Shown in pieces: positions 46,366 to 54,674 of a stretch of DNA of 64,000 bases. Numbering within the stretch: position 1 is the stretch's first letter; each line of letters begins with the position of its first letter. The stretch comes from DATJPD01 sp035506575 (GTDB taxonomy: Bacteria; Pseudomonadota; Alphaproteobacteria; CACIAM-22H2): NCBI GenBank assembly GCA_035506575.1, contig DATJPD010000043.1, forward strand, positions 24,693-88,692. The letters are read 5' to 3'. Under the pieces are notes generated by a model. That model did not search any database. It saw nothing but the letters and a program-made list of their open reading frames with translations, and was not told the DNA's origin. Position numbers and translations under genes: made by a program.

Positions 46366-47211
46366 ATGAATCTGTATATGCGCCGCCGCATCGCCAACTT
46401 GGTGATCTTGTCGCTGTCAATGTGCGCGACCGTGATCGGGCTGGCCTGGCTGACGGCCATCCTGTGGACGTTGCTGACGAACGGCGTCAGCTCGCTGTCG
46501 CTCACCTTGTTCACCGCGTCGACGCCGCCGCCCGGCGGGCAAGGCGGCCTGATCAACGCGATCTACGGCAGCTTCGTCATGACCGTGATCGGCACTCTGC
46601 TCGGCACGCCGGTGGGCATCCTCGCCGGCACGTTCCTCGCCGAGTACAGCCGCAATAGCCGCCGGCTCGCGGACGTCGTCCGCTTCATCAACGACATCCT
46701 GCTCAGCGCGCCCTCGATCATCGTCGGCCTGTTCGTCTACACGGTGCTGGTCGTCCGCATGGGCCACTTCTCGGCCTGGGCAGGGGCCGTAGCGCTCGCC
46801 ATCCTGGTGATCCCGGTGGTTCTGCGCACGACCGAGGATATGCTGAACCTGATCCCCGACGCGCTGCGCGAAGCCGCGGCCGCTCTGGGAATGCCGAAAT
46901 GGCAGATCGTCACGTTCATCTGCTACCGGGCGGCCGTTCAAGGCCTGCTGACCGGCGTCATGCTCGCGGTGGCACGGATCAGCGGCGAGACCGCACCGCT
47001 GCTCTTCACCGCGCTGAACAACCAGTTCATGACGACCAACCTGGATACGCCCATGGCCAACCTGCCGGTCGTGATCTTCCAGTTCGCCATGAGCCCCTAC
47101 CGGGACTGGCAGACCCTCGCCTGGGCGGGCGCTCTGCTCATCACGATCGTCATCCTGGTGCTCAATATCTCCGCTCGCGTCATCGCCAATTGGAGCCGCG
47201 TGAAACAATGA
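46366..47211 (+). CDS. pstA: Phosphate ABC transporter permease PstA
   Basis: A 281-residue permease partner of PstC, with six membrane segments and the coupling region EAAAALGMPKWQIVTFICYRAA followed by ISGETAPLLFTALNNQF. Its stop overlaps the pstB ATG by 4 nt. Confidence 0.95.
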   Translation: MNLYMRRRIANLVILSLSMCATVIGLAWLTAILWTLLTNGVSSLSLTLFTASTPPPGGQGGLINAIYGSFVMTVIGTLLGTPVGILAGTFLAEYSRNSRRLADVVRFINDILLSAPSIIVGLFVYTVLVVRMGHFSAWAGAVALAILVIPVVLRTTEDMLNLIPDALREAAAALGMPKWQIVTFICYRAAVQGLLTGVMLAVARISGETAPLLFTALNNQFMTTNLDTPMANLPVVIFQFAMSPYRDWQTLAWAGALLITIVILVLNISARVIANWSRVKQ

Positions 47212-48104
47212 TGTCCGAATCTCCCGTCCCCGCTTATGCCCCGCGCGCCGTGAACGGCTCCGACACCGCTCCGCCCGGCAGCCGGCCGGTCCTGCGCACG
47301 ACGATCGGAACCAGCGCTTCGGCGCCGCAGCAGGTCGGCAAGCAGGCCATGGCGATGAAGATCGAGATCAAGGATCTCCGCTTCTATTACAAGAAGTACG
47401 AGGCCCTGAAGGGCATTTCGTTGCCGATCTACGACAAGCGGGTCACGGCGTTCATCGGCCCGTCGGGCTGCGGCAAGTCGACCCTGCTGCGCGTGCTCAA
47501 CCGGATCTACCAGCTTTATCCGGACCAGCGGGCCACCGGCGAGGTGCGCTTCGACAACCGCAACCTGCTCGATCCCAAGCTCGACCTCAACCTCCTGCGC
47601 GCCAAGATCGGCATGGTGTTCCAGAAGCCGACGCCGTTTCCGATGTCGATCTACGACAACATCTCGTTCGGCATCCGCCTCTATGAAAAGCTGCCGCAGA
47701 GCGAGATGGACGGACGCGTCGAGCAGGCCCTGCGCCGCGCCGCGCTGTGGGACGAGGTCAAGGACAAGCTCAAGCAGAGCGGCCTCGGCCTGTCCGGCGG
47801 CCAGCAGCAGCGCCTGTGCATTGCGCGCGCCGTGGCTCTCGAGCCCGAGGTGCTGCTGCTCGACGAGCCGGCCTCCGCCCTCGACCCGATCTCCACCCTC
47901 AAGATCGAAGAGCTGATCAGCGAGCTGAAGAGCGACTACTGCATCGTGATCGTGACCCACAACATGCAGCAGGCCGCCCGCGCCGCCGACTACACAGCCT
48001 TCATGTACCTTGGCGAACTGGTCGAGTTCGACGAGACGCAGATCATCTTCACCAATCCCTCGAAAAAGCAGACCGAGGACTATGTCACCGGCCGTTTCGG
48101 CTGA
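47208..48104 (+). CDS. pstB: Phosphate ABC transporter ATPase PstB
   Basis: The 298-residue ATPase of the Pst importer. Walker A GPSGCGKST at 84-92, Q-loop FQKPTPFPMSIYDNI, signature LSGGQQQRLCIARA and Walker B LLLDEPASALDP are intact. The first 49 residues (Ser/Pro/Ala-rich) precede the conserved start MKIEIKDLRFYYKKY. The ATGA overlap with pstA supports the long form, but an internal ATG (47349 or 47355) could be used instead. Confidence 0.96.
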   Translation: MMSESPVPAYAPRAVNGSDTAPPGSRPVLRTTIGTSASAPQQVGKQAMAMKIEIKDLRFYYKKYEALKGISLPIYDKRVTAFIGPSGCGKSTLLRVLNRIYQLYPDQRATGEVRFDNRNLLDPKLDLNLLRAKIGMVFQKPTPFPMSIYDNISFGIRLYEKLPQSEMDGRVEQALRRAALWDEVKDKLKQSGLGLSGGQQQRLCIARAVALEPEVLLLDEPASALDPISTLKIEELISELKSDYCIVIVTHNMQQAARAADYTAFMYLGELVEFDETQIIFTNPSKKQTEDYVTGRFG

Positions 48105-48132
48105 CGGACGGCCGTCGTAGGAGATTGCGCGT

Positions 48133-48858
48133 ATGGCAAGCGAACATGTCGTCAAGTCGTTCGAAGAGGAGCTGAAGCGGCTCCACAGCCTCATCTCCCG
48201 CATGGGCGGAATCGCCGAGAGCCAGCTCGCCGACGCCATCCGCGCGGTGATCGAGCGGGACTCCGAGCTGGCGGCGGAGGTGGTGGAAGGCGACCCCAAG
48301 GTCGACGAGCTCGAACGCGAGGTCGACGACCTTGCGCTCAAGGTCCTGGCGCTGCGCCAGCCCATGGCGGTCGATCTGCGCTCGATCCTGTCGGCGCTCA
48401 AGATCGCGGCCGAGCTCGAGCGCATCGCCGACTACGCGACCAACGTCGCCAAGCGGTCGATCGCCCTCAACCAGATCCCGCCGGTCCGCCCCGTGCATGC
48501 GATCCCGCGCATGGGCCAGGTGGTCAAGGAGATGATCAAGGACGTGCTCGATGCCTACGTCACGTCCGACGTGGACAAGGCGGTGCGGGTGTGGAACCGG
48601 GACGAGGAGCTCGACGAGATGTACTCGAGCCTGTTCCGCGAGCTCCTCACGTACATGATGGAGGACGCGCGCAACATCACGGCCGCCACGCATCTCCTGT
48701 TCATCGCCAAGAACATCGAGCGCATCGGCGACCACGCGACCAACATCGCCGAAACGATCTATTTCCAGGTCAAGGCCGTGCCGTTGCGCGAGGCGAGGCC
48801 GAAGGGCGACGCATCGAGCTTCACGATCGTCAAGCCAGTCGCCGGGGCCGCGAAATGA
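48133..48858 (+). CDS. phoU: Phosphate signalling/transport regulator PhoU
   Basis: A 241-residue all-helical protein with the two PhoU repeats (VDELEREVDDLALKVLALRQ and PMAVDLRSILSALKIAAELE; LFIAKNIERIGDHATNIAETIYF). PhoU links Pst transport to PhoR, holding it off when phosphate is plentiful. AGGAG precedes the ATG. The stop overlaps the phoB start (ATGA). Confidence 0.96.
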   Translation: MASEHVVKSFEEELKRLHSLISRMGGIAESQLADAIRAVIERDSELAAEVVEGDPKVDELEREVDDLALKVLALRQPMAVDLRSILSALKIAAELERIADYATNVAKRSIALNQIPPVRPVHAIPRMGQVVKEMIKDVLDAYVTSDVDKAVRVWNRDEELDEMYSSLFRELLTYMMEDARNITAATHLLFIAKNIERIGDHATNIAETIYFQVKAVPLREARPKGDASSFTIVKPVAGAAK

Positions 48859-49598
48859 TGCCTTCCGCCGAAGTGAACGGACAGGTGGCGGTGCGCGGCA
48901 GTGCCATCAAGCCGCATATCCTGGTCGTCGAGGATGAGACCGCGCTGGTCGAAATCCTGCGCTACAACCTCGAGAAGGAAGGCTTCGAGGTGGCGGTCGC
49001 CGTGGACGGCGAGGAAGCGCTGGCGGCCATCAACGAGCGGCCGCCGGATCTCGTCGTACTCGACTGGATGCTGCCGCTGGTCTCCGGCCTCGAGATCTGC
49101 CGCCAGGTGCGCCGCAAGCCCGAGACGCGCGATCTGCCCATCATCATGCTGACCGCGCGCGGCGAAGAAGCCGACCGCGTGCGCGGACTCGAGGTCGGCG
49201 CCGACGATTACGTGGCGAAGCCCTTCAGCCCCAGCGAGCTGATCGCCCGCGTGCGCGCGGTGCTCCGCCGCTCGAAACCCTCCACCTCGGGCGACCTGCT
49301 CACCTACGCAGGGATCGTCATGGACCTGTCCTCCCACCGCGTGCTCCGCGATGGCCGCCCGATCCATCTCGGCCCGACGGAGTTCCGCCTGCTGCGCTTC
49401 CTCATGGAGCGGCCGGGCCGCGTCTACAGCCGCGAGCAGCTGCTCGATGCGGTGTGGGGCCGCGACATCTACGTCGAGGTGCGGACGGTGGATGTCCATA
49501 TCCGCCGCCTGCGCAAGGCCTTGAACGGCCCCAACGACATCGACCTCATCCGCACCGTGCGCTCGGCCGGCTATGCGCTCGATGAGCTTGCCCAGTGA
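48855..49598 (+). CDS. phoB: Phosphate regulon response regulator PhoB
   Basis: A 247-residue OmpR-class response regulator. Receiver domain with acidic pocket VVEDE, phospho-acceptor Asp70 (VVLDWMLP), and Lys in VAKPFSPSEL; winged-helix output domain with LGPTEFRLLRFLMERPGRVY and VRTVDVHIRRLRKAL. It is expected to bind the Pho boxes at 43966 and 45257. The ATG overlaps phoU by 4 nt. Confidence 0.96.
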   Translation: MMPSAEVNGQVAVRGSAIKPHILVVEDETALVEILRYNLEKEGFEVAVAVDGEEALAAINERPPDLVVLDWMLPLVSGLEICRQVRRKPETRDLPIIMLTARGEEADRVRGLEVGADDYVAKPFSPSELIARVRAVLRRSKPSTSGDLLTYAGIVMDLSSHRVLRDGRPIHLGPTEFRLLRFLMERPGRVYSREQLLDAVWGRDIYVEVRTVDVHIRRLRKALNGPNDIDLIRTVRSAGYALDELAQ

Positions 49599-49694
49599 CC
49601 ACCGTTCAGAGCTTCGCCGCCGTGACCTTCCATCGTCGAAAGCTGTAACAACCACGGCGGCACTTTCGGCACGCTCCCTGTGCTGACCCCTCCC

Positions 49695-49727
49695 CCGGCA
49701 CCTCGCAAGAGGTGCCGGTTTTCTTTT
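49695..49727 (+). terminator. Intrinsic terminator after phoB
   Basis: A perfect 10-bp stem (49695-49704 with 49709-49718, GCAA tetraloop) followed by TTTTCTTTT. It ends the Pho operon immediately before the convergent ald gene. Confidence 0.92.
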
Positions 49728-49731
49728 GGGG

Positions 49732-50859
49732 TCAGGCGGCCGGCAGCCCCAAGGCCTGTTCGGCTGGCAAGAGATCGAGGCCGAGCGCCTGGGCCACGGC
49801 CGGATGAGTGATCCGGCCCTTATGGACGTTGAGGCCGTGGCGGAGGTGCGGATCGGCCGCCAGCGCCCCTGCCACCCCCTTGTCGGCCAGGGCCACCGCG
49901 AACGGCAAGGTGGCGTTGTTGAGCGCGATGGTCGAGGTGCGGGCCACGGCACCCGGCATGTTGGCCACGCAGTAATGCACCACGCCGTCGACGATGAAGG
50001 TCGGATCGGCGTGCGTGGTGACACGGCTGGTCTCGAAACAGCCGCCCTGGTCGATGGAAATATCGACCATCACCGAGCCGCGGCGCATGCGACGCACCAT
50101 CTCGCGGGTCACGAGCCTGGGGGCGGCGGCTCCCGGCACCAGCACCGCCCCGACCACGAGATCGGCGCTCAGGACGTGCTGCTCGATCGCATCCTGAGTC
50201 GCGAAGACAGTGTGCAGGCGCGAGCCGAACTGCAGGTCGAGATCGTAGAGGCGCGGGAGGGACCGGTCGATCACCACCACATGCGCCTCCATGCCCATCG
50301 CCATACGGGCCGCATTGGTGCCCGACACGCCGCCGCCGAGGATCACCACCTTGGCGGCAGGCACGCCGGGAACGCCGCCCAACAGCACGCCGGCCCCGCC
50401 CTGGCGCCGCTCGAGGCAGTGGGCACCCACCTGGATCGACATCCGCCCTGCCACCTCGCTCATGGGTGCAAGAAGCGGAAGGCCGCCGGTCGCCGAGGTC
50501 ACCGTCTCATACGCGATGGCGGTGCAGCCGGCCGCGAGCAGCCCCTTGGTCTGCGCGGGGTCGGGCGCCAGATGGAGATAGGTGAACAGCACATGGTCCG
50601 GCCGGAGGCGCTTGAGCTCGGCCGGCTGCGGCTCCTTCACCTTGACGATCATCTGGGCGGCGGTGAACACCTCTTCCGCCGTAGCGGCGATGCGCGCACC
50701 GGCCCCCCGGTAATGGTCGTCGTCGAAGCCGATGTCGTACCCGGCCGAGGTCTCGACCAGCAGCTCGTGGCCGTGATTCACGAGCTCGCGCACGCTGGCC
50801 GGCGTCAAGCCGACGCGGTGCTCTTCGTTCTTGATCTCCTTGGGAACGCCGATCCGCAT
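49732..50859 (-). CDS. ald: Alanine dehydrogenase
   Basis: A 375-residue NAD-dependent enzyme interconverting alanine and pyruvate plus ammonia. Typical start MRIGVPKEIKNEEHRVGLTP, catalytic region SIQVGAHCLERRQGGAGVLL, Rossmann motif VVILGGGVSGTNAARMA, and VDISIDQGGCFETSRVTTH. ATG at 50859 is preferred over GTG at 50865 because GAGG lies five nt before it. It converges with phoB. Confidence 0.96.
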   Translation of the reverse strand: MRIGVPKEIKNEEHRVGLTPASVRELVNHGHELLVETSAGYDIGFDDDHYRGAGARIAATAEEVFTAAQMIVKVKEPQPAELKRLRPDHVLFTYLHLAPDPAQTKGLLAAGCTAIAYETVTSATGGLPLLAPMSEVAGRMSIQVGAHCLERRQGGAGVLLGGVPGVPAAKVVILGGGVSGTNAARMAMGMEAHVVVIDRSLPRLYDLDLQFGSRLHTVFATQDAIEQHVLSADLVVGAVLVPGAAAPRLVTREMVRRMRRGSVMVDISIDQGGCFETSRVTTHADPTFIVDGVVHYCVANMPGAVARTSTIALNNATLPFAVALADKGVAGALAADPHLRHGLNVHKGRITHPAVAQALGLDLLPAEQALGLPAA

Positions 50860-50956
50860 GCGCACCTCATCCGTCGTGATACGAGCATGCGGTCTCGGCG
50901 CAGCGCGGTCAATCGCGGACCTCGCCGCCCGCCAAGCCGCATGCTAAGCACGCCCC

Positions 50957-51940
50957 ATGGCGGCAAGCGCCCCGCAGACGATTTTGGTTTATGTCGGCCG
51001 CGATCTGATCGGCGACGGCCTGATCAAGCTGCCCTTCGTGCGGGCGCTGCGCGCCGCGTTCCCCGCGGCGAGGATCACCTGGCTCGCCGGAACAGGCGAA
51101 ACCGTCTACGCCGGGCCGCTGCGCCCGCTGGTGGCGGGCCTGATCGACGAGATCATCCAGGACGCAGGCATCGGCCAGCGGCCGGTGGAGCTGCTCCGGC
51201 GCCCCCTTCGCGGCCGAAGTTTCGACCTCATCATCGACACGCAACGGCGGATCCTCACCACGCTCATCCTGCGGCGGATCGCGCATACGCGATTCATGTC
51301 CGCCGCCGCAGGCTATCTGCTCTCGGACATCAAGCCCGACGGCCGCGACAAAAAGCCGCCCGCACTCATCCGCCAGCTTCTCAACCTGGTCGAGCTGACG
51401 AGCGGACGCGCGACCCAGCCGCACGCAGCACCGGAGCTGCCGGCCGCGTTGCGCGACACGTCGCAGCACTTGCTGCCCGACGGCCGGACCTATATCGGCT
51501 TGGCGCCCGGAGCCGGGGGCCGGCACAAATGCTGGCCGCTCGAGCGCTTCATCGCGCTTGCCCGCCTGCTCCGTACACAAGGGAAGGTTCCGGTGTTCAT
51601 CCTCGGGCCCGCCGAAGCCGAGTGGGCGGACCGCGTGCACCTTGCGGTACCGAGCGCCAAGCTGCCGCTGCAAGACGCACGGTCGTTCGACCCGCTCCTG
51701 ACCTTGGCGTTGGCCGAGCGCCTTGCGGTGGCGGTCGCGAACGACAGCGGCGGCGGGCACTTGCTGGCGGCGGGCGGTGTCCCGCTCGTCTCGCTGTTCG
51801 GCCCGAGCTCGCCGGCCAAATTCGCCCCGCTGGCCAAGCGGCTCATGATCGTCACCGCGCAAGAGTTCGGCGGATCGGAGATGACGGCGATCCCGGTCGA
51901 CGCCGTGGCGGCGGCGGTCGAGTCTCTGCTGCCGGGCTAG
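50957..51940 (+). CDS. Glycosyltransferase family 9 (heptosyltransferase-like)
   Basis: A 327-residue GT-B glycosyltransferase resembling LPS heptosyltransferases. The N-terminal half has VGRDLIGDGLIKLPFVRALR; the C-terminal half has GLAPGAGGRHKCWPLERFIAL and the donor-site block VANDSGGGHLLAAGGVPLVSL followed by FGPSSPAKFAP. No other LPS gene is nearby, so the sugar and acceptor are unknown. Its stop shares a CTAG with the convergent ampG stop. Confidence 0.88.
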   Translation: MAASAPQTILVYVGRDLIGDGLIKLPFVRALRAAFPAARITWLAGTGETVYAGPLRPLVAGLIDEIIQDAGIGQRPVELLRRPLRGRSFDLIIDTQRRILTTLILRRIAHTRFMSAAAGYLLSDIKPDGRDKKPPALIRQLLNLVELTSGRATQPHAAPELPAALRDTSQHLLPDGRTYIGLAPGAGGRHKCWPLERFIALARLLRTQGKVPVFILGPAEAEWADRVHLAVPSAKLPLQDARSFDPLLTLALAERLAVAVANDSGGGHLLAAGGVPLVSLFGPSSPAKFAPLAKRLMIVTAQEFGGSEMTAIPVDAVAAAVESLLPG

Positions 51941-53241
51941 TCCCCCCCGGCGAGAGCCGCCTTGCGGGGCAAGGCCGCGTCGGGGAAGCGCCGCATGAGC
52001 CAGAGAACCATGGCCAAGCCCGGCAGGGCTGCCAAGCTCGTGAGGAAGAAGAAGGCGGGCCAGCTGACGTGTTCCGACAGCCAGCCGGCCGGCGCCGACA
52101 AGAGCCGCGTCGGCAGGGCGGCGAGCGAAGAGAACAGCGCGTACTGCGTGGCGGTGAACGCGACGTTGCACAGGTTCGAGAGATAGGCCACGAACGCCGC
52201 CGACCCCATGCCGGCCGCAAAATTGTCGGTGAAAATCGTCGCCGCCAGCATCCAGGTGTCGTGGCCGACCCAGGCTTGGACGACGTAGAGGGAATTCGCG
52301 AGCATGGTCAGGAGCCCGCAGCCGAACAAACTGCGATAGAGGCCCCAGCGATCGGCGACCACGCCGCCGAGGGCCACGCCCCCCAGGGTTGCGAAGAAGC
52401 CGACCAGCTTGCTGATATTGGCGACCTCGATCTTCGTGAAGCCCATCGCGACGTAGAACGGATTGGCCATGACCCCGGTCAGCGCATCGCCGAATTTGTA
52501 GAGCACGACGAACAGCAGGATGACCGCCCAGCCGGGCCGCGTCATGAAATCGGCGAACGGCTCGATCACCGCGGACCGGAACCAGGCCGCGCCTCCCCGG
52601 TCACGACCTTCCGGCCGTGCCGATTGAGCCCGGCTCGGCTCCGGCGTCGCCAGCACGGTTACGACGCCCACCAGCATCAGCCCCGCCATGACCGCGTACG
52701 CCACATGCCAGCCGCCGAACTGCGCCGCGTAGAGCGCCCCCGCTCCGGCCGCCAGAAGCCCGAACCGATAACCCCATTGCGTGGCCGCCGCCCCCGCTCC
52801 CTGCTCGTCGGCCTCGAGCAACTCGATGCGATACGCGTCGATGACGATGTCCTGGCTCGCCGACAGGAACGCCACGAGGACCGCGAGAAGGACGGTCGGC
52901 AGCAACTGCTGCTGGGGCTCCGTCTGGCCCAAGGCGAAGATCGCCAGCATGAGCGGCACCTGGATCGCCACCGCCCAGCCGCGCCGGCGGCCGAGGCGCC
53001 GGGTGAGGCCCGAGATCGGCAGCCGGTCGATCAGCGGCGACCACAGGAATTTGTAGTTGTAGGAAAAGCCCACCAGCACGAAGAGCCCGATCTCGGTGCG
53101 CGAGATGCCGGCCTCGGCAAGCCAGAAGGACAACGTGGCGAAGGTGAGCGGAAGCGGCAGGCCGCTCGAAAACCCCATGAAGAGGACGGCGATGAGTCGC
53201 GGCGTGCGGTAGATCTTCAGCGACTCGACCCAAGACGACAT
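51937..53241 (-). CDS. ampG: AmpG-type muropeptide MFS permease
   Basis: A 434-residue transporter with about 12 membrane segments. The AmpG hallmarks are visible: LFMGFSSGLPLPLTFATLSFWL, IGLFVLVGFSYNYKFLWSPLI, DRLPI, and LSASQDIVIDAYRIELLE. AmpG imports anhydro-muropeptides for cell-wall recycling, which fits with the D-Ala-D-Ala dipeptidase at 20528. Confidence 0.92.
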   Translation of the reverse strand: MSSWVESLKIYRTPRLIAVLFMGFSSGLPLPLTFATLSFWLAEAGISRTEIGLFVLVGFSYNYKFLWSPLIDRLPISGLTRRLGRRRGWAVAIQVPLMLAIFALGQTEPQQQLLPTVLLAVLVAFLSASQDIVIDAYRIELLEADEQGAGAAATQWGYRFGLLAAGAGALYAAQFGGWHVAYAVMAGLMLVGVVTVLATPEPSRAQSARPEGRDRGGAAWFRSAVIEPFADFMTRPGWAVILLFVVLYKFGDALTGVMANPFYVAMGFTKIEVANISKLVGFFATLGGVALGGVVADRWGLYRSLFGCGLLTMLANSLYVVQAWVGHDTWMLAATIFTDNFAAGMGSAAFVAYLSNLCNVAFTATQYALFSSLAALPTRLLSAPAGWLSEHVSWPAFFFLTSLAALPGLAMVLWLMRRFPDAALPRKAALAGGD

Positions 53242-53299
53242 GCGGCAATCTTAGGGCCCACGCCGCGGTGCGGCGAGGCAAGATTGCCCAAACGGCTGG

Positions 53300-53980
53300 T
53301 CAGCCGGTTGCGGCCTGGAAGTCCTTCACGAACCGGTCGAGCTGATCGCCCTCGACGTCCGACACCGCCCAACAGGTGAGATCGCCCTGCCGCCACTGGC
53401 GCAAATGGTAGCCCTGGATCTCGGCCGGCGGCTTCGGCGCAATCCCGCCGGAGCGCCGTGTCCACACGAACAGATTGATGACGTGCTGGTTGCTCCGGTA
53501 CACGAGGGCCGCCACCGGATGATTGTCGATGTAGTCGAGCCGGCCGCCGACGAGCGGGAAGCCCTGCTCCGTGAGGTCGACCACGGGCGGCGACAGGTCG
53601 AGCCTGCCGTCGAACCACGGCTTGACCGTGTGCTGGTTCGAGGACAGCACGTCGGTGAGATGCTGCGCCTGCATCGAGCGCACGTGACTTGCCAGCACCT
53701 CCTCGGCGAGCTGGTCCTGACGGTCGGACGCGGTCACGTACCAGGTCGTGCCCGACGACAGCACGACCGCCAGAACGAACGAGGCGGCGAGCGCCAGTGG
53801 CCGCCAAGGCACGACCGGGCGCCGGGGACGCAACGGAACGACCGGAGCGGAGGGGCGGCCGGATTCGGTTTCGACCGCATCCAGGGCGGCGCCGATCCGG
53901 CCGGCGAGACCTGGCGGTGCGGCGTAGCGCCTGCCATGCCGGCGGATGACATCGCCCATCGTATCGGACGCGTCAGCCAT
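53300..53980 (-). CDS. Putative membrane anti-sigma factor
   Basis: A 226-residue single-pass membrane protein. Cytoplasmic residues 1-58, one membrane helix at about 60-81 (PLALAASFVLAVVLSSGTTW), then a periplasmic domain with WRQGDLTCWAVSDVEGDQLDRF. It overlaps the sigma gene by 8 nt, and that pairing is the main evidence for an anti-sigma role. The usual N-terminal zinc motif (HxxxCxxC) and the helices around it are absent: the protein starts at the stretch that normally follows them (VIRRHGRRYAAPPGLAGRI). So it may hold the sigma factor in a different way, or be a reduced version. Confidence 0.78.
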   Translation of the reverse strand: MADASDTMGDVIRRHGRRYAAPPGLAGRIGAALDAVETESGRPSAPVVPLRPRRPVVPWRPLALAASFVLAVVLSSGTTWYVTASDRQDQLAEEVLASHVRSMQAQHLTDVLSSNQHTVKPWFDGRLDLSPPVVDLTEQGFPLVGGRLDYIDNHPVAALVYRSNQHVINLFVWTRRSGGIAPKPPAEIQGYHLRQWRQGDLTCWAVSDVEGDQLDRFVKDFQAATG

Positions 53981-54509
53981 GGCCGTATTCCTTGAGCCGG
54001 CGCTTGCCATCCGTGGTCAGCAGGGCGCGCGCGCGCGCCAGCCGCGACATCACCGTGCCGACCGGGACGCCCGCGATCTCGGCGATCTCCTTGTAGGACA
54101 GCTCCTGCAGCTCGCGCAGGACGACGACCTCGCGGAACGGAACGGGCAGGGCGGCGATCATCTCGTTGACCAAGTTGGCGTCGGCACGGCGGAGCAGAGC
54201 CGTCTCAGGGTTGTCCTCGGCCTCGCCGGCGACCGCCTCGAGATCCATATCGGCATTCGAGACGATCTCGGCCGGCCGGTTGCGGTGCATCCAGTCATAG
54301 GCGGCCCGCCGCACGACCGCGAGGAGCCAGGCGCGAAAATTTTCGCCGCGGAAGCTGGCAAAATATTTGTAGGCCCGCAGATACGCATCCTGGACGACGT
54401 CCTCGGCATCGCTGTCGTTCCGCGTTAACCATCGCGCCAGGTTGTAGGCCGCATCCAGATGCGGCAACGCCAGGCGCTCGAACTGTCGCGGTCCAGTCTC
54501 GATGGTCAC
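53973..54509 (-). CDS. ECF-type RNA polymerase sigma factor
   Basis: A 178-residue group IV sigma factor. Region 2 (LPHLDAAYNLARWLTRNDSD and AEDVVQDAYLRAYKYFASFR) and region 4 (ALPVPFREVVVLRELQELSY, KEIAEIAGVPVGTVMSRLARAR) are complete. It lies upstream of and overlaps the anti-sigma gene, and is divergent from a metallophosphatase-cupredoxin-cytochrome operon. A matching promoter-like string lies 41 nt upstream (54550-54578), suggesting autoregulation. Confidence 0.94.
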   Translation of the reverse strand: MTIETGPRQFERLALPHLDAAYNLARWLTRNDSDAEDVVQDAYLRAYKYFASFRGENFRAWLLAVVRRAAYDWMHRNRPAEIVSNADMDLEAVAGEAEDNPETALLRRADANLVNEMIAALPVPFREVVVLRELQELSYKEIAEIAGVPVGTVMSRLARARALLTTDGKRRLKEYGHG

Positions 54510-54549
54510 AAAAAGCGGGCCTCAAAGGTCTCGTGCCTCCAATTTAGCG

Positions 54550-54578
54550 TAGATCGGCGAAACGCCGGAATTATTCCC
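54550..54578 (-). promoter_or_regulatory. Predicted ECF promoter of the sigma/anti-sigma operon
   Basis: Read on the minus strand: GGGAATA (54572-54578), 16 nt, GATCTA (54550-54555). GGGAATA is of the GGAA(C/T) type that ECF sigma factors use at -35. The same string and spacing occur in the other direction at 54606-54634. Expected transcription start near 54543, about 34 nt before the ATG. Confidence 0.6.
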
Positions 54579-54605
54579 GGAATTTTCACCCCCACCGGCG
54601 GGGCC

Positions 54606-54634
54606 GGGAATATCGGGGGGGCGGCCCCGGTCTC
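54606..54634 (+). promoter_or_regulatory. Predicted ECF promoter of the metallophosphatase operon
   Basis: GGGAATA (54606-54612), 16 nt, GGTCTC (54629-54634), the same -35 word, spacing and TCT-containing -10 as the divergent site. Expected start near 54642, about 33 nt before the ATG. Confidence 0.6.
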
Positions 54635-54674
54635 CTCCCGCGTGACCCTTCACCACCCAAACGGGGAGAGGACC

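Noticed and set aside
49640..49650. CTGTAAC word after phoB as a third Pho box
   Set aside because: Only a half-site; the following 7-mer does not match the consensus.
49726..53379. Long plus-strand open frame through ald, GT9 and ampG
   Set aside because: Antisense or out of frame to three well-supported genes; composition is typical of a shadow frame.
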